A stretch of DNA of 40,000 nucleotides from Symbiodinium natans (Eukaryota > Sar > Dinophyceae > Suessiales > Symbiodiniaceae): positions 1 to 40,000 of the forward strand of contig CAJNDS010000753.1 of the NCBI GenBank assembly GCA_905221605.1, in the 5' to 3' direction. The notes below the pieces were generated by a model. It worked only from the letters and a program-made list of their open reading frames with translations, had not been told where the DNA came from and did no database searches. Made by a program: the position numbers and the translations under genes. Shown one piece after another: positions 1 through 10,400 of this stretch (position 1 is the first letter of the stretch; every line of letters begins with the position of its first letter).

Positions 1-3000
1 TTGCCAACAAGTCAGTCAATTATCTTGTCCGAGACCCTGTTGATGGACGAAATCCTGCATCACTTTTATCACACAGGTCATCCCTTCCAAACCCTGAATC
101 TTAACATTGCTGTCCTTGCAACGCTTCGAAAGTGCATGTGTGTGAATGACCGAAATCCTGCATCACCCATATGCGCGCGCAACATTGAAATTCGAGGGGT
201 GTGGGGAGCTCGATTACCAACCGTCGCACACGTGTAACGTAGGGGGTCATGCAAGATTTTGTCCATCCACAGTCTCGGACAAGATAATTGACTGACTTGT
301 TGGCAAGAGCTGGTGCTGGAATGGCTTTTGGGAAGAATGTCGGAGAATGGCCTTTGGGAAGAATGTCGGAGATGTACCTTTTGCAGCTTCAAGCCTAAGC
401 TCTCCTCTTTCTCGGTGTGGCCAAGCGGCAACGAGCAGAAATGCCGTGTTTTTCAAGTTTCAAATTCGTTTCCGTAGTTTCAAATTAGTTTCAAAATAGT
501 TTCAAAATCCAGTTGCAAAATCGCTGTTAAGGGGAAACTGCATTTTTCTACACGCGATTCAAAAAAATGAAGGAATCTCAGAGGTTCCTCGTTTTCAAAA
601 AGCGCGGACAGAAATTGCAGTTCCCCCTTAACAGCGATTTTGCAACTGGATTTTGAAACTAATTTGAAACTGATTGGAAACTAATTTGAAACTATGGAAA
701 CAATTTGAAACTTGAAAAATACCATATTTCGGACTTTCTGCCCCCCATCCTGGCCCCTCACACACGGCCCTCAGTTGACTGTGGTCAGCCGTGACTATAG
801 AGACCAGAGTTTCCGAAAACTTGCCAGTCTCCAGACTGTTGATGGACGAAATCCTGCATCACTTTTATTATGCAGGTCGTCCCTTCCAAACCCTGAATCT
901 TAACATTGCTGTCCTTGCAATGCTTCGAAGTTGCATGTGTGTGAATGACCGAAATCCTGCATCACCCATATGCGCACGCAACATTGAAATTCGAGGGGCG
1001 CGGGGAGCTCGATTACCAACCGTCGCACACGTGTAACGTAGGGGGTCATGCAAGATTTTGTCCATCAACAGTCTCGGACAAGATAATTGACTGACTTGTT
1101 GGCAAGAGCTGGTGCTGGAATGGCTTTTGGGAAGAATGTCGGAGAATGGCCTTTGGGAAGAATGTCGGAGATGTACCTTTTGCAGCTTCAAGCCTAAGCT
1201 CTCCTCTTTCTCGGTGTGGCCAAGCGGCAAAGAGCAGAAATGCCGTGTTTTTCAAGTTTCAAATTCGTTTCCGTAGTTTCAAATTAGTTTCAAAATAGTT
1301 TCAAAATCCAGTTGCAAAATCGCTGTTAAGGGGAAACTGCATTTTTCTACGCGCGATTCAGAAAAATGAAGGAATCTCAGAGGTTCCTCGTTTTCAAAAA
1401 GCGCGGACAGAAATTGCAGTTCCCCCTTAACAGCGATTTTGCAACTGGATTTTGAAACTAATTTGAAACTGATTGGAAACTAATTTGAAACTATGGAAAC
1501 AATTTGAAACTTGAAAATACCACATTCCGGACTTTCTGCCCCATCCTGGCCCCTCACATACGGCCCTCCGTTGACTTTGGTCAGCCGTGACTAGAGACCA
1601 GTTTTTCCGAAAACTTGCCAGTCTCCAGACTGTTGATGGACGAAATCCTGCATCACTTTTATCACGCAGGTCATCCCTTCCAAACCCTGAATCTTAACAT
1701 TGCTGTCCTTGCAACGCTTCGAAAGTGCATGTGTGTGAATGACCGAAATCCTGCATCACCCATATGCGCGCGCAACATTGAAATTCGAGGGGTGTGGGGA
1801 GCTCGATTACCAACCGTCGCACACGTGTAACGTAGGGGGTCATGCAAGATTTTGTCCATCCACAGTCTCGGACAAGATAATTGACTGACTTGTTGGCAAG
1901 AGCTGGTGCTGGAATGGCTTTTGGGAAGAATGTCGGAGAATGGCCTTTGGGAAGAATGTCGGAGATGTACCTTTTGCAGCTTCAAGCCTAAGCTCTCCTC
2001 TTTCTCGGTGTGGCCAAGCGGCAACGAGCAGAAATGCCGTGTTTTTCAAGTTTCAAATTCGTTTCCGTAGTTTCAAATTAGTTTCAAAATAGTTTCAAAA
2101 TCCAGTTGCAAAATCGCTGTTAAGGGGAAACTGCATTTTTCTACGCGCGATTCAGAAAAATGAAGGAATCTCAGAGGTTCCTCGTTTTCAAAAAGCGCGG
2201 ACAGAAATTGCAGTTCCCCCTTAACAGCGATTTTGCAACTGGATTTTGAAACTAATTTGAAACTGATTGGAAACTAATTTGAAACTATGGAAACAATTTG
2301 AAACTTGAAAAATACCACATTCCGGACTTTCTGCCCCATCCTGGCCCCTCACATACGGCCCTCCGTTGACTTTGGTCAGCCGTGACTAGAGACCAGAGTT
2401 TCCGAAAACTTGCCAGTCTCCAGACTGTTGATGGACGAAATCCTGCATCACTTTTATCACGCAGGTCATCCCTTCCAAACCCTGAATCTTAACATTGCTG
2501 TCCTTGCAACGCTTCGAAAGTGCATGTGTGAATGACCGAAATCCTGCATCACCCATATGCGCGCGCAACATTGAAATTCGAGGGGTGTGGGGAGCTCGAT
2601 TACCAACCGTCGCACACGTGTAACGTAGGGGGTCATGCAAGATTTTGTCCATCCACAGTCTCGGACAAGATAATTGACTGACTTGTTGGCAAGAGCTGGT
2701 GCTGGAATGGCTTTTGGGAAGAATGTCGGAGAATGGCCTTTGGGAAGAATGTCGGAGATGTACCTTTTGCAGCTTCAAGCCTAAGCTCTCCTCTTTCTCG
2801 GTGTGGCCAAGCGGCAAAGAGCAGAAATGCCGTGTTTTTCAAGTTTCAAATTCGTTTCCGTAGTTTCAAATTAGTTTCAAAATAGTTTCAAAATCCAGTT
2901 GCAAAATCGCTGTTAAGGGGAAACTGCATTTTTCTACGCGCGATTCAGAAAAATGAAGGAATCTCAGAGGTTCCTCGTTTTCAAGAAGCGCGGACAGAAA

Positions 3001-3453
3001 TTGCAGTTCCCCCTTAACAGCGATTTTGCAACTGGATTTTGAAACTAATTTGAAACTGATTGGAAACTAATTTGAAACTATGGAAACAATTTGAAACTTG
3101 AAAATACCACATTCCGGACTTTCTGCCCCATCCTGGCCCCTCACATACGGCCCTCCGTTGACTTTGGTCAGCCGTGACTAGAGACCAGTTTTTCCGAAAA
3201 CTTGCCAGTCTCCAGACTGTTGATGGACGAAATCCTGCATCACTTTTATCACGCAGGTCATCCCTTCCAAACCCTGAATCTTAACATTGCTGTCCTTGCA
3301 ACGCTTCGAAAGTGCATGTGTGTGAATGACCGAAATCCTGCATCACCCATATGCGCGCGCAACATTGAAATTCGAGGGGTGTGGGGAGCTCGATTACCAA
3401 CCGTCGCACACGTGTAACGTAGGGGGTCATGCAAGATTTTGTCCATCCACAGT
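1..3453. repeat. Tandem array of ~795-bp unit, four copies plus partial fifth
   Basis: The anchor 'gttgatggacgaaatcctgc' recurs at 39, 838, 1632, 2427 and 3219, giving periods of 799, 794, 795 and 792 bp. Units differ by a few substitutions and small indels (for example TGTG/TG near 2525). The fifth copy breaks off at about 3453, where unrelated sequence starts. The first copy differs at its left edge: 1-35 is the reverse complement of 271-305, so the array begins with an inverted junction or continues differently outside the window. Each unit also holds a ~25-bp direct duplication (for example near 317-372) and a second copy of the 'cgaaatcctgcatca' motif. Open frames of 60-143 codons recur in each unit only because the unit is repeated; none resembles a known protein. 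I see no genes here. Confidence 0.95.
449..719. repeat. Large inverted repeat (foldback) inside each array unit
   Basis: Left arm 449-546 and right arm 615-719 are near-perfect reverse complements: both carry the 'agtttcaaatt' multimers, 'tccagttgcaaaatcgctgttaa' and the start of 'gggg.aactgca', separated by a ~65-bp loop. The same structure recurs at 1248-1517, 2042-2312 and 2835-3104. It could fold into a ~100-bp hairpin. It looks like a MITE or foldback element that inserted before the unit was amplified, because it sits at the same place in every complete unit. The partial fifth unit ends before this point. Confidence 0.85.
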
Positions 3454-3685
3454 ACCTCCACCAGGAGTTCACCCTCGCGCTTCTGCTCTCACTACGGGTT
3501 CTGAGTGCCGACGTGGAAGGATACTGCCTTGCTGGACCTCACAGTGTTCACCCTGTGCAGCGGCAAAGCGAAAGGACGTTTCCTCGATGCATGCAGCATC
3601 ACGTGGTGAAACCCAGATGTGCCGGCGCACGCTTGCCCCGACACCATCTACCTGCGAGGACAGTGGGCGTGATGGCGCTGAACTC
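3454..3685. other. Unassigned segment beside the array
   Basis: This non-repetitive stretch lies between the end of the tandem array and the candidate signal-peptide exon. On the minus strand an open frame follows an acceptor-like 'tcctcgcag' near 3650, but its translation resembles nothing I know. It may be intron or 3' flank of the candidate second gene. Confidence 0.4.
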
Positions 3686-3841
3686 AATGATATCTGCTAC
3701 TTTCTCTACGTTCGCAGGTGCGACGTCTAAGCACAGGGACAGGCAAAGGCCGAGGATCCTTGTAAGTCGAAGCATGGTCATCCTTGCCCCGATAGAGCCG
3801 AGAGCCCGAGCCATCGTTCCTGTGGGAACCGTAAAGCTCAT
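3686..3841 (-). CDS. Candidate first exon of a secreted coiled-coil protein (paralogue?)
   Basis: An open frame from an ATG at 3841 gives a basic start, a hydrophobic core (residues ~29-41, LRLTRILGLCLSLCLDV), a small-residue cleavage region (APA) and then NVEKVADII. This is the same layout as exon 1 of the large split gene (leader, then SPVARVTRLLELLK), so it may open a tandem paralogue running leftwards. The shorter internal start MTML at residue 21 would give a cleaner signal peptide. I set the end at a possible GA donor, by analogy with exon 1 of the large gene. No matching second exon was found before the tandem array, so the gene may be truncated or a relic. Confidence is modest. Confidence 0.35.
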
Positions 3842-3853
3842 GAACCCAGTGGG

Positions 3854-3895
3854 TTTAGGGTTTAGGGTTTAGGGTTTAGGGTTTAGGGTTTAGGG
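3854..3895 (+). repeat. Telomere-like (TTTAGGG)6
   Basis: Six perfect TTTAGGG units lie just upstream (minus-strand sense) of the candidate signal-peptide exon. They are interstitial, not terminal, because unique sequence flanks both sides. Confidence 0.95.
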
Positions 3896-4140
3896 CATAA
3901 GCCTTACAAAATCCTTACAAACACGAATACCTATAAACACTAAACCCGAACCATGGCCCCGAAACTTTTTGAGAAACTATGAACCCCAAGCGTCTCATTC
4001 TATATCCGCTATGGCCTCTGAGCCTGCCCTGAATCCAAATCTCGTATGTCCGCTGAATACTGAGCCCGATGACCCCCTCAAGAGCTGTGTGCATGCACCC
4101 TGAATCCTGCCCAACAAAACCAAGAACCTTAAGCAGTAAC

Positions 4141-4215
4141 CCCAAACCCTAAACCCTAAACCCCAAACCCCAAACCCTAAACCCTAAACCCTAAACCCTA
4201 AACCCCAAAACCCCA
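4141..4215 (-). repeat. Telomere-like CCCTAAA block with CCCCAAA variants
   Basis: About nine heptamers of CCCTAAA interspersed with CCCCAAA, in the opposite orientation to the 3854 block. The block lies just beyond the last exon I could place in the large split gene. Confidence 0.9.
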
Positions 4216-4250
4216 ACTTCCAAACCCCAAACCCCAAGCCCCAAAGTCAC

Positions 4251-7200
4251 CGAATCTTGGAGCCTCGACTCGCCGAGGAGCGCCCCTGCACTTTCGAGCC
4301 GATCGACCTGCCACAGCGAAGCCCGGAGTTTAGGGTTTAGGGTTTAGGGCTTTGTCGGGCTTGGGTACGCAATTCGAGCCCCATTGCCGAACCCGAAACT
4401 TAGGGGCGTTCGGGTTTAAGCTCTATAGGCCCTAATTAGGCACCCTTTCACCCAAGAGCTTTCGGGAAGCTCTTTTCGGGCGCCGGGCTTGCGCAGCCAG
4501 GGCAGGTACAGGGCCTGAGTCAACTTAGGGTTTGAAGTGCGGTCTGAGGTCTTTGGTGCAAACCCCAGATCCGCAACAAATGCCTGCTAGATTATGAACC
4601 CCCAGATCGCCTGAACCCTGTATAAACCCAACCCCGAATTCTGCTGGCACTGCCTCCCCTGCTCGAGCTTGCTTTCGCTCCTCGCGTGCGATGGCATTTA
4701 TAGGGCAGGGTTTTGGGGTTGGCCTCCCCACCCCGCCGCGTACCCGTCAACAGGCCTGGGGGGGGGGGGGTACCTTAAGGAGCATCCAAACGGGTGCGAG
4801 ATATTTAGGGATTGAGGGGATTTAGGAGTCTATGGGGTAGAGTTTGGGCTTTGCAGCTTGCTGCTGGGCTTTGGGGGTTTCAGGGTTTCAGGGCAAAGGG
4901 CTGGAAGTTTCGGAGTTTCAGGCTTTGGGGCCTTGGGGTTGTAGGGCTTGCGCTGGGCTTAGGCATGGTTTCATAGGGTTTGGGTTCAGAGCTCCAGCTT
5001 TCAGCACCCATGCTACTGGTACTTCTGGATTCTTCAAGTCTGAATGCCATGTAGTGAGCACGGAGTGGACACGCTGGCGGCAGGCTTGCCTCGAAGTTTT
5101 TGATGAGGCCGCTGCAATCTTGGCGCAACGCCTGGTTGTCCGATGTTTTAGGAGGGATGCTTCGAGAGGAAGGGTGGTACGCTCAGAGGTGGGCTGTGTT
5201 AAGTTGTTTAAGGGCACGCGGTTCGGGACAATCGGGCCACTGCCTCCAAGTACTTGGCGACGCTCTGCTGGCCTTCCGCATTCGTGGCCGTCTTCCTGGC
5301 GGTCTTCGGCATTTGGAAGCCCGGGAAGTTTTGGAATCAGGCACGACCCTAAATCCTTAGATTACTTTTAAAACTCCTCCATGACACCAGCATCATGCGC
5401 CACACGTTGGAAAACGCGCGTGAGATGCCATTTCTGGACATGCCACGAAGAGACATACCGTTGTTGCTTGGGCCGTGGGGCCCCCAATGAAGCCCACGTG
5501 AGCAAACTCTAGGCCCGCAACCCTATAAACCCCAAACCCTATAAACCCTAACCCCTAAGCCCTAAACCCTGAGCCCTATAAGCCCGATCAAACCTAAACC
5601 CTGTAACCCCAAAACCCCAAACCCTATAAACCCAAACACCCGAGAGACCCTCCGGGCGTCCCCACTGATCCAGCCCAAGCAGACGCCTTTCAAGGCCGGC
5701 CCTGACCTCGACGCTCCAGAAACGAAAAAAGCATGGAGTTTAGGGTTGCGACTGTGGGGGTGGCTGCAGGGTTTTAGATGTTAGGGTTTGGTTTTGGGGG
5801 CTTTTGCGGTGGATATTCAGGGAACGCTTTTGGGGGGCATGGAGGCTTGTAGGGTTTGAGAGTCTTACGTCGCATGGAGATTCGGGCTTCGGGTTTCTGA
5901 GCTCTAAGTCCACGCGCCAAGCACATTGTTGCGGGCTCAGGCTTGCCAGCCACAAAAAACGCGAACCCCTTTGATAAGGCTTAAGGATTGCTTAATGGAC
6001 TACATTATTACACATGCAGGGTTTAGGGTTTCGGGTACTTGGACTGAAACAGGCATCCCTTCCTCACACTTGGTAGGTGTAGGCGCTTGGGAAGCCTGTA
6101 TCGCCCTGCACCGCCCTCCCCCCCCCCCCCCCCCCCAACTTACTGTTGGTTCGCAGGGAATGAGGGAATTAGAGCCCCATATATACCCTTTAAGGGATTC
6201 TGTAGTGTACCTCATTCCCCTCTCCCTGCTAACCCACCGCCCCCTCCCAAAGGCGCGGCTGAGGTCCCAGCACCCGTCTTCTCAGCGAGGCTGCGCGTGG
6301 ACTCCTCGCGGCTCCGCTGGGCATCCTGGCGTCGATGTCTTTTTGTGGAGGGCTTGGCTACCCGGAAGGGCTATGATACCCTGTGACCCCTTAAAAGGCC
6401 CTTTGTAGGGTTGATTATGGGGGTAATAAAGCCTAGTAGCCCATCCTGGTAATTAGGGTTGTCGGATGTTGAAGGCTTATAGCAAGATAGATGTGTGGGA
6501 CAGTAAGATTAGGCTGTTGAAGGTCCTGAGGTTGGGGGAGGGGCGGCTGCTCCAGCTCTGACAGCTTCCCCGGCCTGAGCCAACTTCTCGTAGGCCTTCT
6601 GCGCGTCTGCCTCCTGTTTGTCCATTGCCTGCCGGTGTTGGGAGCTCTCGTACCCCAAGTGCAACACAGGGCTGTGTTTTGTGATCCTGCGCTGGCGAAA
6701 CTGAGAAGCTCCCAGGCCCAAGCCCGAAGCCAAATCCCTAAGCCCCGCTGAGCGTTTTCTCCTAGAGAGCCTATATCCTGTAGGCCCTAGCTACAAGCCC
6801 CAAAGCCCCAAATCTCAAAGTTCGTAAACCCTGAAACTCCTAACCGAGGCCCCAAGCCCTGGAGTTTAAACCCTGTGAGGGCAGCCATTCTGGGCCCGAT
6901 TCCACGAGCCGCCTTGCGCTCTTTCCCAAGGTCCTCCACCTTGTCATTTAGGCATTGAGGAACGGAGGGGCCCGGAGGGGACCAGTCTAAACGGTGCAGA
7001 AGCTGCGAAAGAGAGGATGCAGAATCACTGCGGATGCTTTGTACCGTGCGAAGTGCAGCTATGGCCCGACTGTAATAAAGAGCCATCAAGCAGCTTAAAC
7101 GGCAGGAACAGCAAGCCACCCTCACCCATCCGTTAGGGTTGTTTAGGCCTGAGCTTACTTTAAGCGCCGCGTTCTCCATACCACTGGGGATGTGACATTG

Positions 7201-7444
7201 AAGATAGCTCTGGCCTGGGTTTTGGAGTTCGTCCTGCAAACTAGACGTTGCTACTGGATTCCTACTTCTCGGGGCACAGTATCCTAAATATCACGGGTCG
7301 CATTGCAACAAGGACCCCACCCGGAGCCCTAACTGGGAGAGCTGACCTCAACGCCCTGAGCAACACAGCTCGGGCCCATGCTATCGTGTCCAGCATGGCT
7401 GCCACTGTGGAGCCCGAGTCCTGCTTCGCGTACTTCGAGAAGCC
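4251..7444 (-). CDS. Split gene exons 28-36 (C-terminal coiled coil)
   Basis: Exon 28 7382-7444 (GFSKYAKQDSGSTVAAMLDT, GC donor); 29 6922-6939 (VEDLGK, an 18-bp microexon, GA); 30 6563-6628 (AMDKQEADAQKAYEKLAQAG, GT); 31 6272-6316 (RSREESTRSLAEKTG, GC); 32 5675-5706 (VRAGLERRLL, GC); 33 5244-5295 (KTATNAEGQQSVAKYLE, GC; alternative start 5303); 34 5090-5131 (ALRQDCSGLIKNFE, GC); 35 4654-4680 (ERKQARAGE, GC); 36 4251-4307 (VDRLESAGALLGESRLQDS). Joined, they form one uninterrupted helix with a Cys near its centre. No stop codon is placed: after exon 36 the frame runs into telomere-like sequence, so the terminus is unknown. Confidence 0.68.
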
Positions 7445-10400
7445 CTGCCGTGAAGTCTCGGCTTATGGGATGTGAGGGCTGAGCGATGACAATGGTGTAG
7501 TGGTGTAACTGAAGCCCAGCTGCCCATCACAGCTCCCAAAAACAGCCCTGCAACCCCCCATCCCCCCTCTCCAACCAACCACACACTGCCTTCGGGCTGG
7601 CGCCAATCTCTGTGAGCTCGAGATCGTCGCTGCTGGGCTGTGCCTGTGAGCACTCCACCGGCTCTAGGAACAGGAGGAGGGTTCATGGCCTTATAGGGAA
7701 GCCTAGGGTTGATTCTGAGCTTTAGATGCCGAAGTTTAGGGCTTAGGGTTTTTCTAGCGCGAGGTCTTAGGTCTTAGGATGTAGGATGTACATATCTGCC
7801 CACGATTCGGACCAAACCACAAGTTCAGGCCCATTGGAACCCTAAGCAAAACTTGCCCCAAATGCTAAACCAAACCCACCCTAGGATTTGAACCCTAAAC
7901 CCTAAACCTCAGACCCCAGACCCTAGACCCCTAAACCCTAAACCCTAAATCCTGCCTAGGATTTAGGGTTTCGGGTTTGGGGCAAAGGACCAGGAAAATA
8001 CCCTGAGTCTCAAGCCTGAACTGTCCCACATGACCCAACAAAATCGAACCCTCGAGGAGCAAGCCGAAACATTCAAAAGCAAGGCCCCTCTATCAGCCTT
8101 GAAGACATACGCCGGCCTACCCACAAGCTCAAAATCTATAGCCCTAGAATGAGCCCTGAGGCCTCCTCCTAAATTTTCAAAACCTCGTGAACCTTGAAAT
8201 ACTCGAGCCGCCTTCATCCCAAACCCTCTCTTAACGGTGTAGATCTTACACCTCCAGCCAGGACCCTAAAGTCTGCAAAAACGTAAAATCCCCCACCCCG
8301 AATTCTGCAAACCTAACACGCTCTAAACTCCAAAAGCCCCCTACGCCTTAAACTCCATAAAGCCTCTACGAGCCCTAAACCCTGTGACCTTAAACTCGAC
8401 GAACCCTCAAAACCAACCAGCACCTCGACACGCCCTACGCGCTTCCAGCAGCACCTACAAACCCAGCTAGGTCCTACCAGACAACTTGTCCTAGACCCTA
8501 TAAACCCAACATTAAAGACATTTTAAAACACTACTATAGCCCCAACATACAACCCCTATAAGTCCTTTGAGCCCCATGAAACATATGAGCCCTTTAAGTC
8601 TCAATCATCCCAACCATCCCAGATACTATACTCCCCTTAGAACCAAAATGAGAACAATATTTCTAAGATCCTCTTGGGTTGTATATAATAAAAAATAGAA
8701 ACACATTTCCCAAGGGGGGGATATAGAATACGCTGGGCTTCCATGCCGGCCATACGTCCGCCTTCTCGCTGGCGACCCGCAGGCCGGCTCCTGGTGGATC
8801 GGCTTTGGCTTCACCTTATAAGGAGCTATCATTGATATGCCCTTGGGCTGCACCTATACACACGAAAAACACACATAATTCCTAAGGAAAGTATGGTGGG
8901 CAGCAACACCTCAGCAGATTGGCTGGAGTAAAGGATTCGTTGCATTCCTTTGTCCATTGAGTGGCGTTAAGCCCCGAACTGCTGGTCGGTGGGAGGACGG
9001 GCTCGTCCGCCAGCGGACAGTGAAAACTGCGATGGGGTCAAGACCGGAAAAGACGAAATGACCGAATAGGAGGAAAGGCCACCGCCATCTATTTCATACA
9101 TGCGCACTTGAACCCGGGTCGCGGTGCAAAGAGGTGCGGTGGTGCGGATGATGGAGTGCCTTGGCGCGGCTCCTCTGCGCCCTGCAGCCCGACTCGCTGC
9201 AATTCACATAACAGTAAGCATGGCATGACATTTGATACAAAATTGCTATGATCAGCGTTATGCCGAGCCAATTGGGGGTGCAGTGTGTCGGGGTGGTACC
9301 GGGTGCGGTCGTGCGGAGTGCAGTCACGCGAGCACCCAGCGCACGCCATGCGCTTCACGACCACACCACATAGACCCCAACCTGCAAGCGAGCCTCCCAA
9401 CAAAAATTATACCCCACATTGCTCTTGAAGTTTGATGGCGTTAAGCTGGGGAAAAGGAAAGGCGCCCACAATTGCAGTGTAAAACTCGGTTCATATACCA
9501 CGCAAAGTTTGAGCAAGGTTATTGAAGCCAATTAGAAAAGCTCAATTAGCCTTACATTTTTGAACATGTGAACGAGCACTTGAAACCAATGTAAACAATA
9601 ATACCAAATCAAAGACTTCGCTGGTGTTCTAGCAACAATGGCATAACATTGAATTGTGACCAAATGTTTGTAGGTCATTGCTGCTTGAACTTTGTTGGAT
9701 ATGATGTCGTTAGATCTTCTCAGGAGCACGTCATGTGCCTGGGTTCTGGCTAGAAGGCCCAACGCCCTTTTGATTCATCAACCCATCCGCAACCCCACTT
9801 TTGGCTAAACCTTCGGGGGTTCTGCCGGGATCTCTCCATGGTCGGCCTCCAGCTTTGGCACGTTTTTCTATTGCAGCTTCTACTGGCCACCTAGTTCAGA
9901 TCATGTTGAATTAGGGCTTATACAAGTTGTCCCGGAAAACTCTTGTCGTCAAATGGGTTCGTGTGCGGAGGCTTGGCCTGAAACCTGTGCTGTTACGCCA
10001 ACCCTTGGTCGTGTTGTGTCGTCCCATGGCATCAGGGTTCAGGGCTTTAGGGGTTTTAGGGGCTTTAGGGGTTTCGGCTTTATAGGGTTTAGGGTGTTCA
10101 TTCTAGTACGGCGAGAGCACAAGCCCTCTTGTAAGTGGGCGGTCTTGGGGTGGGTATGTCTGCAGACTGATGCCCCGCTCACACAAGTCGTGCTTCTGTT
10201 CGGCGCGCCCTAAAAACTAAACCCCAAACTCTGAGGGGTCCGGATTTAAGGTTTACAGGGGAAACTTCCTGTAGGATCTGATGTTTAACATTCCCCTTGC
10301 CGCGCCTGCAGCCTCAATAGCGCGGGAGGCGGCAGCGATTTTCCGGAGGCGGAGCCGACGCTGCGCCTGACAGACCGCCATAAGACGGAGGTGCGCTGTA

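Noticed and set aside
78-2842. Recurring open frames of 69-143 codons in the tandem array
   Set aside because: They repeat with the satellite unit, shift with small indels between units, and resemble no protein; parts run through the hairpin arm region.
8940-9090. Possible structured RNA gene in the complex part of intron 27/28
   Set aside because: No tRNA, 5S, U-snRNA or SL-RNA landmarks could be matched by eye.
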